Part shown: piece by piece, positions 24,650 to 37,165 of the stretch
How positions within the stretch are numbered: position 1 is the stretch's first letter
How the letters are laid out: every line of letters starts with the position of its first letter
Assembly (NCBI RefSeq): GCF_035594125.1
Contig: NC_087178.1
Coordinates: 11,358,470-11,422,469 of the forward strand
Length of the DNA stretch: 64,000 bases
DNA from: Scylla paramamosain
Taxonomy: Eukaryota; Arthropoda; Malacostraca; Decapoda; Portunidae
Direction of reading: 5' to 3'
The notes under the pieces: generated by a model
The model's input: only the letters and a program-made list of their open reading frames with translations
Told to the model about the DNA's origin: nothing
The model's database searches: none
Program-made: the position numbers and the translations under genes

Positions 24650-27600
24650 AAAAACGTTTTGCCGTTTCTGAACATAACTAGCTCAAAAACTGCTTTTCTT
24701 TTTCAGAATAAAGCTTATTTTGCATGCGGTTTAGCGTTTTGATACGTAAGCATAAATAAAAGACACGTTTGTTTTGTAATCTAATAAAGCATGCTTTCGT
24801 AGCGTTTTAGTGCCTTGATGCCTAAAACGCACAAAAACGCTAAAAGAAGCATGTTTTTATTTATGTCATACATTTTGCCGTTTTTACTACTTAAAAATGT
24901 GAAAAACTCTCAAAGCAAACTTTTTTTTTGTAATACTTTTTTGTTTCTCCAAATTAAGTAAGTTTCACGCTTTTTAGTGTTTTGGTACGTAAAAATCTCA
25001 AAAAAAAAAAAAAAACATTCATAATACCAGTGTTTTTATAATAATTTTTTTTTTTTTATCATCTAGGGTAGTTTGCATGAATATCGCCGTTTCTCTACCT
25101 ATGAAGCTCAAAAATATTCAAAATGCACAATTTCTATAATCCTTTTTTGATTCTCCATCACGTGTGTTTTTCATGCGTTTTAACATTATGATACCTTAGA
25201 AACACTTAAAAGACTTTTATTGGGTATTATAAATTTTTATTCTAATATTGGATTCTTTACATGCATTTTAGCGTTTTGGTGACAAAAACGCTCAAAAACA
25301 TTGTAAACATACGTCTTGGGTATTGTCGATTCTCTCCATGATTTTTTTTTTTTTTTTGGCGTTTTTGTATCTAACAGTGTGAAAAACACTCAAAATACAC
25401 GTTTTTGATATGTTGTTCTGTTTTTTTTTTTTTTCATATAGAATGCTATACAAGCTTTTTTTTTTACTTTGGTAACTAATAATCTGAAAAACTCTCAGAA
25501 TACAGGTTTCTGATATCATTTTTTTTTTTTTATTACATCGGGTAATAAACATGCATTTTGACATTTTGACGTTTTGACGTATCTAACAAGCGCAAAAATA
25601 CTCAAAAAACACATTTTTGCTGATATTGTCCAGTTTCTCCATAAAGGGTGTTTTATATACGTTTCAGCGTTTTGGTAGATAAAAAGTTTAAAAACACTAA
25701 AAAGACACGTTTTAATAATGTTTTGTATTCCAATAAATGTTGCTTTCTAATCTTTTTACCGCTTTCGTTTCTAACACAGTCGAAAACACTCTATAGACAC
25801 GTTTCTAGTAATGCCATTTCGTGTCCCAATATAGACAGCTTTGCAAACATTTTGGTGTTTTGGTAATTAGCGAGGTTAAATAAAAAAAAGAAAAACTCAA
25901 TATAAACGATTTTGGTGATGTTCTCTTACTCCATATAAAGTGCTCTTCACACGTTTTAGAGTTTTGATACCGAAGAATCTAGCTTAAAAGAACTCATAAT
26001 ATACGTTTCTCGTAATGTCCTTATATAGAGTTTTTCGTAAGTATTTTAGCGTTTTGGAACCTATATTAAAAAAATTACACGTTTATTGTTTGTTTATTGT
26101 TTTGTTTTTCATTATTTACTGTTCCTAACGCGTTATTACGTTTTCGTACCTTACAAACTCAGAAACACTTATTCTACACGTTTCTGCATCACTTGCGTGC
26201 ATTTTGGCGTTTTGGTACATAAAGTGAAAAACACAAAACATAAACGCTTTTAATATTGTTTTTCTGTTTCTCCATATTTAGAGCTGTTAACGCGTTTAAA
26301 AGTTTTAGTATCTAAAAAAAATCTGAAAAAAACACACGAAAGACACTTTCCTTGTAATGTCCTTATATAGGGTGCTTTGCATCCATTTTGGAGTTTCGTA
26401 CCTAACAATGTAAGAAGCACCCAAAACAGAGGTTTTTGGTAATGTTATTCTGTTTCTCCATATAATGTGCTATTCACGCGTTTCAGCGTTTTGGTACTTA
26501 TGAAACTCATGAACACTTATAATACACGTTTCTTGTAATGTCTTTTCGTTTCTGAAATAAGGTACTTTCCATGAAATTTGGCATTAATGTAGGTAAGAAG
26601 GTCAAAACATTGAAAATACACGCTTTTGGTAATATTATTTTATTTCTCCGTGAACGGTAATTTCCGTGCATTTTAGCGTTTTAGTACATAATATGTTCTA
26701 AAACACAAGACACTCAAAAGACGCATTTTATATTCCAATACAGGGTGCTTTATATGTATTTTAGCGTTTTCGTGCCTAAAACTCAAAAACACTGAAAATA
26801 CATCTATATGATAATGTCGTTTTGTTTCCCCATATGAAGTCCTTTCTTTACATACATTTTAGTGTTTGGTACCTAACACTGTGAAAAATAATCAAAACAC
26901 GTTTTATTAATGTTATTCAGTTTCTGCATATGGAGTGCCATTCACGTGATTTATAATTTTGTTACCTAGGAAGCTCAAAAATAGTTACAATACATGTTTC
27001 CGTTGATAAAGATTTGTTTCACGATATGAAGTACCTTTGCGTACATTTTCCCGTTTCTGTAGGTAACAAGCATAAAAGCACTCAAAATACACATTTTTCG
27101 TAATGTTATTATGTTTCTCCACAAAGGATGTTTTCCATGCGTTTTGGCGTTTAGGTACATAAAGATCAAAAACACTCAAAAGACACGCTTTTTGTAATGT
27201 GTTATTGTCTTCCAATATAGAGTGCTTTCCATGCATTTTATTGCTTTGGTGCCTAACAGGTTGAAAAAAAGTGAAAAGATATTTTTGTAGTAATGTCGTT
27301 TCTTTTCCCCATATAGAATATTTCAGATGCATTTTGGCGCTTCAATACGTACCTAAGATTGTGAAAAAAAAAGGTTGTTTTGTTCCTCCAAATAGCGTGG
27401 TATTGACGCATTTTAGAGTTTTGGTACATAAGAAGCTCAAAAACACAATACACAATATAGGGTGTTTTCCATGCATTTGGGCGTTCTGGTACGTAACATT
27501 GTAAAAACATTCAAAATAGACATTTTTAGGAATGTTGTTCTGTTTCTCCATGTAAAGTGCTCGTCAAGCGTTTTGTACCTAAGAAGCTCAGGAACACTTG

Positions 27601-30600
27601 TAATATCGTAATATCGTTGTAATATCGTTTCCTACGTAGAAAACTAAAAAAAAAAAAAAAAAAACAATAAAAAAACATTTTTTGTAATGTTATTCTGTTT
27701 CTTAATAAATGGTGGTTGCATGCATTTTTGTGTTTTCGTATGTAGCTCAAAAACACTCAAAAGACAAGTTTTTTTTTCTTTAAACGCACTGAAAACATGT
27801 TTTTTGGGTGGTTATTTTTAGCGATTGGGTGCCTAAAAAAAAAAAAAAAAAAAACACTAAAAAGGCAAGTTATGGTTTCGTCTCCCCATAGAAAGTTCTT
27901 TGCATGCATTTTTTGCGTTTTCTGAAAAAAAAAAAAACTAAAAAAAATACGTTTTAGATAATGTTCTTTTATGCATATAGAGTATTATTCACGCATTTTA
28001 ACGGTTTCTTACCTCTGGTGAAAAACACTCATAAGAAACGTTTCTGGTAATTAAGTTTTGTTCTACCATATCGGGTATTTTGCATTCATTTTCACATTTT
28101 TGTACCTAACAAATTTCAAAATTTTTCAAAACACATTTTTTTGTTAATGTTATTATGTTTAACAATATAGAGTGTTTCGCATGCTTTTAAGGTTTTGATA
28201 ACTAAGAAGCTCAAAAAGACTCAAAATACCCGTTTTTGGTAATGCTATGTTTTTTTTTTCATATATAATGTTATTCAGGCAGTTTTGCGTTTATAGAAGT
28301 ATCGTTTTATTTCACGTTTTTTTGTTTTTTTTTCTAGCGTTTTGGTACCTAACACGCTGAAAAGCACTTGAAATATTCGTTTTTGATAATGTCGCTTGTT
28401 TCCTAATATAGAGTACTTTTCGAGTATTTTTACGTTTTAGTACCTAGAATTGTGAAAAAAAACACTCAAAATCCACGTTTTCAGTAATAATTTTCTTTTT
28501 CTCCATATAGAGTGCTATTAACGCATTTTTCCTTTTTTAGTACCTAAGAAGCTCAAAAATACTTATACACAATTTTCATAATGTCTTTTCGTTTCCTCGT
28601 ATAGAGTGGTTTGCATGGATATTCGCGTTTTAATATCTAAAGAGCTCAAGCACACTTAAAATATACTTTTTTGATAACGTTGTTCTCTTTGTTCAAATGA
28701 CGTGCTTTGCATGCATTTTGATGTTTTGGTACATGATAAGGTGAAAAACACTTAAAATGCACGTTTTTGGCATTATTGTTCTTTTCTTCATATAAAGTGT
28801 GGTTCAGTTGTCTTAGCATTTTCCTACCTGAGAAGCTCAAAAACAATCTGATAAAATCTGATAAAGTCGTTTTGTTTCTCATTATATCGTTTTGTTTCCC
28901 ATTATTACTTTACATGCATTTTGGCGTTTTTATACGTAAGAAATTCAAAATATTAAAAATTCAAGACTTTGGTAATGTTATTACGTTTGTTCATGAAGGG
29001 TATTTTGCATGCATTTGAGCATCTTGTTATGAAAGAAGATTGAAAACACACAAAAGACATGATTTTGTTATTTCATTTGTATTCCCGAATAGGTTGCACA
29101 CTTTTCTGGTAATGCCATTTCATTTCCCCACACAGAGTGCTTTCCATGCATTTTGTAGTTTTGCTACCTAATATAAATAAAAAAAAAAAAAAGTGAAAAT
29201 ACACTTTTTTCGTAATGTTTCTCCATATTGAATGTTATTCACACGTTTTAGCATTTCGGTAACTAAAAATCTTAAAAACACTCACTTTCTGAAAATATCG
29301 TTTTGTTTCATCATATAGGGTAGTTTCTAAGCATTTTGACGTTTTAGTACCTAACACTGTTAAACACACTCCAAAAATACGTTTTTTGGGTAAGTTGTTC
29401 TGTTTTTCCATATTTAGTGCTATTCATGTGCTTTAGCGTTTTGGTGCGTAAGAAACTCAAAAACACTCACATACACCTTAACTGTAATGTCTTTTGATTT
29501 CCCCATATAGTGTACTTCGCATGCATTATGTCGTTTTTATACGTAACAAGTTCAAGAACACGCAAAATACTTATTTTTGGTTAGGTTATTTTGTTTAACC
29601 ATGAAGGTGTTTTGCATGCGTTTTAACTTTCTGATACATAAGTAACTCAGAAGCACATAAAAGACACGTTTTTTTTATGAAGTTGTTTTGTTTCCCTATA
29701 TAGGGTGCTTTCCATGCTTTTTAGAGTTTTGGTGCCTAACACGCACGCACTCAAAAGACACGTTTATGGAAAGTGCGTTTCTTTTACAGACATAGGTTGC
29801 TTTACATGCATTTTGGCATAATGCTACCTATCAATGTGACAAACACTGAAATTACATCGTTTTCGTAATACTGTTTTTTTTTTCTTGAAATAAAGGGATA
29901 TTAACGCATTTTCGGGTTTTGATAACATAAAAGCTCAAAAGCATTCATAATACCTGCATGTTTCTTGTAATTTCTTTTCGTTACCCCATAGAGAATAATT
30001 TCCAAGCTTTTTTCTTGTTTTTCCACGTAACAAACTCAAAAACACTCGAAAATAGTAATTCTACTCTTTTCTTGCATAAAGTGTGTTTTCCATACGTTAT
30101 ATCATTTTGGTCCATATGGAGTTCAACAACACTGAAAATACACGTTCTTCGTAATGTTATCTCGTATTTTGCTGCGTAACAGGCTCAAAATCAATGAAAA
30201 GACATGTTTCTGGTAATGCCGTATTGTTTAACCACATAGGACACTTTTCATGCATTTTTGCGTTTCTGTACCTGAAAATATGAAAAAAAAAAAATACATA
30301 TTTTGGTTATGCCGTTCTGTTTCTACTTATATTATTGTTATTTATTTATGCGGTTTAGCCTTTTGATACCTAAGAAGCTCTAAAATAATCATAATAAATG
30401 TTTTTTGTAATGTGTTTTCCTTACCACATCTAGGGTACTTTCTATGCATTTTGGCGTTTATCTTCGTAAGAATCTCAAAAACACTCAAAATACTTGTTTT
30501 TCGTCAGATTATTATGTTTTTCCATAAAAGGTGTTTTACATGCATTTTAGCTTTTTGGTACGAAAGACGTTCAAAAACACTCAACAGAACCTTTTTTTTT

Positions 30601-31795
30601 TATATTGGGTGTTTTCATGCTCTTTTTCGTTTTGGTGGTGAACACTCATAAACACTCTAAAGATATTTTTTTTAGGAAATTTCGTTTCCTTACCCCGTAT
30701 ATGATGCGTTGCATGCATTTTTGGCATTTTTTATATCAAACAATGTGGGAATACGCATAATATTTCATAATGTTTTTCTTTTTTTCATATAGATTGCTAT
30801 TCGTGCGTTTTCATGTTTTGTTAAAGAAGAACCTCAAAAAGTTCAAAATACTCGTTTCTTGTAAAGTCTTTTCGTTACCTCGTATAGGAGTACGTTTTTG
30901 TAAGGTTTTGTACGTAACAACCTGAAAAGATTCAAAATACTTTTATTTGCTAATGTTATTGCCTTAATCCATATAACGTGTTTTGCATGCGTTTTATCTA
31001 GTTTTCGTATGTTAGTAGAAAACACTCAAAAGTAACTTTCTTTTGTATATATATATTTTTCCCCGTATAGTGTGTTTTTTGTTCATAAACACTCAAAAGA
31101 CACGAATCTTAAAATCTAGTTCTCTTTTCTGATTGAGGATGCTTTGCATGCTTTTCTTTGGTAACTAATAATATGAAAAAACTCTCAGAATGCAGGTTTC
31201 TGATATCATTTTTTTTTTCTTACATCGGGTAATAAACATGCATTTTGACGTTAAGACGTTTTGTCGTATTTAACAAGCGGAAAAATACTCAAAAAACACA
31301 TTTTTGCTGATATTGTTAATTTTAATAAAGGGTGTTTTACATACGTTTCAGCGTTTTGGTACATAAAAGTTTAAAAACACTCAAAAGACACGTTTTAATA
31401 ATGTTTTGTATTCCAATAAATGTTGCTTTCTAATCTTTTTAGCGCTTTCGTTTCTAACACACACGAAAACACTCAATAGATACGTTTCTAGTAATGCCAT
31501 TTCCTTTCCCAATATAGACAGCTTTGCATACATTTTGGCGTTTTGGTAATTAGCGATGTTAAAAAAAAAAAACTCAAGATAAACGATTTTGGTGATGTTC
31601 TCTTACTCCATATAAAGTGTTCTTCACGCGTATTAGAGTTTTGGTACCTAAGTTTTGGTAACATCCTTATATAGATTTCTTCGTAAGCATTTTAGCGTTT
31701 TGGAATCTATATGAAAAAAAAATACACGTTTATTGTTTGTTTATTGTTTTGTTTTTCATTATTTAGTGTTCTTAACGCCTTATTACGTTTTGGTA
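24650..31795 (+). repeat. Satellite, long forward block; copies P2 and Q
   Basis: Forward monomers throughout. It is an inverted copy of about 49088-55195. The part 27461-31155 also repeats P1 in direct orientation. After 31155 the text jumps back to the sequence at 25470 (TTTGGTAACTAATAAT, then CATCGGGTAATAAACATGC) and repeats it to 31795, a truncated tandem copy. No gene; reading frames here are translations of the repeat. Confidence 0.85.
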
Positions 31796-31799
31796 CAAA

Positions 31800-32655
31800 G
31801 TAAGAAAAAAAAAGCTTGTATAGCATTCTAATTGAAAAAAAAAAAGAATAACATACCAAAAAACGTGTATTTTGAGTGTTTTCACGCCTAGTTACCAAAA
31901 ACACCAAAAAACATGGAGAGTACTGTATATTGGGAAAGGAAACGACAATACCCAAGACGTATGCTTACAGTGTTTTTGAGCGTTTTAGGCACCAAAACAA
32001 TAAAATGCATGCCCTATATTAGAATAAAAATTTATAATACCAAAAAAAATATCTTAAGTGTTTAGGAGCTTCTAAGGTATCATAATGCTGAAACGCTAGA
32101 AAAACACACGTGATGGAGAATCAAAAAAGAATTACAAAAATTGTGTATTTTGAATATTTTATGAGCTTCTTAGGTAAAGAAACGGCGATATTCATGCAAA
32201 CTACCCTAGATGATGAAAAAAAAAAACAACTTTATTATAAAAACACGGATTTTATGATTTTTTTTTTGAGTTTCTTACGTACAAAAACACTAAAAAGCGT
32301 GAAACTTACTTAATTTAGAGAAACAAAACAGTATTACAAAAAAAATTATGCTTTGAGAGTTTTTCACATTTTTAAGTAGTAAAAACGGCAAAATATATGG
32401 TTAATATAAGGAAGCGAAATGACATTGATAGAAACGTGATTCTTTTAGCATTTTTGTGCGTTTTAGGCATCAAAACACTAAAACGCTAGGAAAGCATGCT
32501 TTATTAGATTACAAAACAAACGTGTCTTTTTAGTTTATTTAAGCTTCTTACGTATCAAAACGCTAAACCGCATGCAAAATAGGCTTTATTGAAAAAAAAA
32601 ATCAGTTTTTAAGCTAGTTATGTTCATAAACGGAAAAACGCTTTTTGCTATGTAG
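31800..32655 (-). repeat. Satellite, reverse block; start of duplication R1
   Basis: Opens at AAAAAGCTTGTATAGCATTC and matches 54376-55195 directly and 24650-25450 in inverted orientation. No gene. Confidence 0.83.
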
Positions 32656-33515
32656 GAAAGCAAAAACACTTAAAATAAACGTTTTTTTTATTATTATTCT
32701 TTCCTCCATATAGATTGCTTCTGACTTTTAGAGTTTTGGAGCGTTTTAGAGTTTTGCTAAGGTTAAAAATACTCACAAAATACATTTCTGGTAATGTCCT
32801 TTTCTTTCCTCATATAGGGTACTTTGCTTGCATTTTGGCGTTTTGGTACTGAAAAAAAAAAAACGCTCGAAACAAATTATTTGGTAATGTTGTTGTCTTT
32901 CTCCACTAGTTTTAGCGTTTTGTTATCAAAGAAACGTTTCTTGTAATATCGTTTCCTTTCCCAAAAAGGGTACTTTGCATGCATTTTGGCCTTTTTGTAC
33001 GTCACAAGCTCAAAAAACACTGAAAATACACGTTTTTGATAATGTTATTCCGTTTCTCCATAAAAGGGTTTCGATGTGATTTAGTGTTTTAGTTCATGAG
33101 AATCTCAAAAAACTTCTAAAACATATGTTTTTGATAATGTTATTTGTATTCCAATAAAAATTACTTTCTATGCATTTTAGCGTTTTGGTTGATAAAACGC
33201 TGAAAAACACTAAAAAGACAGGTTTCTGGTAATATCTTTTCGATTCCCCATAAAATACGTTTTTGCATGTACTTTAGCGTATTGATATCTAACAATGAGA
33301 AAACCACAAAAAAAAAAAAAACATTTTTTTGTAATGTTAAGTTTTTCCATAAAAAGTGCAATTGAAGCGTTTTAGCATTTTGGTACATAAGAATATGAAA
33401 AAAAAAAAAATACTCATCATACAATTTTTTTGGTAATTTTTTTTTTTTCCACCATATAGAATACTTTTCATATGCTTCCCTTTTTCAATTTACTTAACAA
33501 GCTCAAAATCACTCA
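32656..33515 (+). repeat. Satellite, forward block
   Basis: Forward monomers with a rare word GAGTTTTGGAGCGTTTTAGA near 32735, shared with 55295. It matches 55196-56065 directly. No gene. Confidence 0.83.
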
Positions 33516-34572
33516 AAAATTACCAAATGCATACAAAGTACACTATACAGGGAAACGATAAAAGTGTATCATCAGTGTTTTTGAGGTTCTTACTTACCAA
33601 AACGCTAAAACACATGAATACTACATTTATTGAGAAACAGATCACTACCAAAAAAACATATAATTTGAGTGTATTTCACATTTCTAGGTGCATAATGACA
33701 AATTACGTGGAAATCACTCTACATGGGAAAAGAAAACGAGATTTCCAGAAACATTGTCTTTTATGTGTTTTATGAACGTGCTAAGCATCAAAACGATAAA
33801 AAAAATTTCTTAGGTACCAAAAAGCATGACTAGAACTTTATATGGAGAAACAGAGAAACGTAACCGAAAACGTATATTTTGAGTGTATTTCACATTGTTA
33901 GGTACCAAAACGCCAAAATACGTGAAAACTACTCAATATAGGGAAAGGAAACGAGATTCCAGAAACATTATCATTTAAGTGTTTACGAACGTGCTAGACA
34001 CGTTCAAAACGCTAAAAGGCATGGAAAACACCATATATGGGAAAACAAAACAATATTACCTAAAACATCTCTTTTTAATGTTTTTAAGCTGCTTACTTAA
34101 GGAAATAATGAAACGGATCCAAAAAAATCTTTACGAATAAACAGTATAGCTTTACAAAAAAATGTGTATTTCGAGTGTTTTTGAGCTAGTTACATGGAAA
34201 AAAGCAAAAATGCATGTAAACTACTCTTTATGGGAAACGATAAGACATTATTAGAGACGTGTATTATTAGAGCTTTTGAACTTAGGTACCAAACTGCTAA
34301 AAAGCATGAATAGCATTCTATTTCGAGAAACAGAACATAATCAAAAATGTTTATTTTGTGAATTTTCACATTATTAAGTATCAAAACAGCAAAATGCATG
34401 CAAAGCCTCCCTGTATGGGGAAACGAATCATTACTAGAAAAAGTGTTTTGACTAATATTTAGTATGTTATGCACTAAAACGCTAAAAGAAAAAAAAATGA
34501 AATTCACCTTATATAGGAATACAAAACATTACAAAAACCGTGTCTTTTGAATGTTTCTAAACTTTTAACAAT
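33516..34572 (-). repeat. Satellite, reverse block
   Basis: Starts at ACCAAATGCATACAAAGTAC and matches 56090-57188 directly, including the odd words AACGTGCTAGACACGTTC and CTTACTTAAGGAAA. No gene. Confidence 0.83.
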
Positions 34573-37165
34573 GGGAAAAAACACTAAAAATACACATATT
34601 TGTTAATGTTGTTCTGTGATTTCCACGCTTTTTGGCGCTGTGCAACTAAGAATGTGAAATACACTCAAAATATACGTTTTTTTTTTTTTAGTACTGATCT
34701 GTTTATTCATGAAAAAAAAGTGATAATCGTATCTTTTAGCGTTTTGGTAACTAAGAAGCTCAAAAAGATCCTGTTTTAATGATATTCTTCTATTTATACA
34801 CATTTTTGTTAATGTTGTTCTGTGATTTCCACGAATTTTGGCGCTATGCAACTAAGAATGTGAAATACACTCAATATATACGTTTTTTTTTCTTTTTTAG
34901 TAATGATATGTTTTTCCATAAAAAAAAGTGATATTCGTGTCTTTTATCGTTTTGGTAACTAAGAAGCTCAAAAAGACTCTGTTTTAATGATATTCTTCTA
35001 TTTCTGCATATAGTGTGCTATTCACGTGTTTTTGCGTTTTTGTTCAATAGCAGCATAAAAAACGATCATTAATATACATTTCTAACGATATTCACATGAT
35101 TTTAACAGTTTTGGGGGAAAAAAACGCTAAAAAAAAACACCTAAAATACACATTTCTGTTTATGGAGTTTCGTTTTCCCATATAGAGTGCTCTGCATTCA
35201 TTTTGGCGTTTCCTTACCTAACAATACGAGAAACACTTAAAATAAACTTTTTTGGTAATATTGTTATATTTCTTAATATAGAGTGCTATTCAAGCGTTTT
35301 ATAGTTTTGCTACCTTAGAAGGTCAAAACTCTCACAAAATACGTTTCTCATAATGGCCTTTCGTTTCCCCATATAGGGTGCTTTGCGTGCATTTTGGTAT
35401 TTTGATACTTAACAATGTAAAAAAATAAAAGCATTCAGAACAGGCGTTTTTTGGTAATGTTCTTTTTCGCCATACAAAATGCTAATCACTCGTTTTAGCG
35501 TTTTGATATTCTTCCTTCCTTTCCCATATAGCGTACTTTGCATTCATCTTGGCATTTTTGTACGTAACAAGCTGGAAAACACTGAAATACACGTTTTTGG
35601 TAAAGCTATTCTGTTTCTCCATAAAGTGTATTTTGCATGTATTTTAGCGTCTTCGTTAAACACCAGAAAACACACACACACAAAAAAAAATCATGTTTTT
35701 GGTAATATTGTTTTATATTTTAACAAAGTGTATTCTATGCATTTTAACGTTTTGGTTTCTAAAACGCTGAAAAACACTGAAAAGGTAGGTTTCTGGTATA
35801 TTAGTTTAGTTTCACTTTAAGAAGAACTTTGCAGGCAATTTGGCGTTTTGGGGTGTAACAATGTGAAAAAACACTCAGAACCCCCGTTTTTTTTTTTTAT
35901 AATTTAATTGCTTTGCTTCTCGCGCTTTTCACGCGTTTTAGTGGTTTGAATAAAAAAGATCATACACTTTTCTCGTAAATTTTATTTCACCATATAAGGA
36001 ACTTTACATGCATTTTTTTTCCTGTTTCTGGACCTAACAAGCTAAAAAATACTCAATATACAATTTTTACTCATGTAAGTCTGTTTCGCTATAAAGCGTG
36101 TTTGGATACATTTTCGAGTTTTGATACGTAAGAAGCTCAAAACCAATCAAAAGACACGTTTCTGGTAATGTTGTTTTGTTCAAAAAAAAAAAAAGGGTGA
36201 TTTTCAATGCCTTTTTGCGTTTTGGTGCCTAAAACACTGGAAAAAAAAAAAAAAGAAAGTGAAAACGCATATAATTCTAGTAATATTTTCTTTCTCCATA
36301 TGAAGTACATTGTTTTTATTTATTTATTTTTTGGGTACCTAACAATGCGACAAACAATCAACACACACGTTTTTGGTAATGTTATTCCGCTTTTCCATAT
36401 AAAAAGCTATTCACGTGTTTTAGATTTTGGTACCTAAGAAGCTCAAAAACACTCATAATAAACGTTTCTCGTAATGTCCATTCATTTCCTCATATCAGGT
36501 AATTTGCATGTGTTATGGCGTTTTGGTACCAAACAATAAAAAAAAAAATAACCAAAAAAAAAGTTATTTTAAGTAATTTTGTTCTGTTTCTCCCTTTTAA
36601 GTGTTATACACGCGTTTTAGCGTTTATACATTATTATTAGCTAAGAAACACTTATAATACATGTTTCTTATAATATAGGTTTGTTTTCTATACATCTTTT
36701 CATGTTCTTTCCATGCATTTTGGCGTTTTTTTTAAGTAAGAAGTTCAAAACACTGAAAATACAAGATTTAGGTAATGTTATTCAATTTCTATAGGAAGGG
36801 TGTTTTGCATAAAAACACACAAAAGACATGTTTCTGTTAATGTTTTGTCAATGCTTTGTCTGCTTTATAGCGTTATGGTACCTAAAATAATAAAAAAAGT
36901 AAATAAAAAAAAACAGAAAATTCACGTTTCCGGTAATGCCATTTAATTTCCATATAAAGAGTGCTTTGAAAGCACTAAAGCGTTTTGGTACTTATTAATA
37001 CGAAAAACAGTCAATATAAAAGTTTTTCGTAATGTTGTTCTGTTTTTCTCTTCAATTAAAAGACATATAGTTCCTTTTTTCCCGTATAGAATGCTTTGCA
37101 TACATTTTGGCTCTTTGGTACTTAACAATGTCAAAAATACATTCAAAACAAACATTTTTGTTCAT
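34573..37165 (+). repeat. Satellite, forward block
   Basis: Matches 57189-59488 directly. It has a local tandem duplication of about 195 bp: the words TGTTCTGTGATTTCCACG and CTAAGAATGTGAAATACAC occur near 34608 and again near 34815. That duplication is not present in the 57-kb copy. No gene. Confidence 0.83.
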
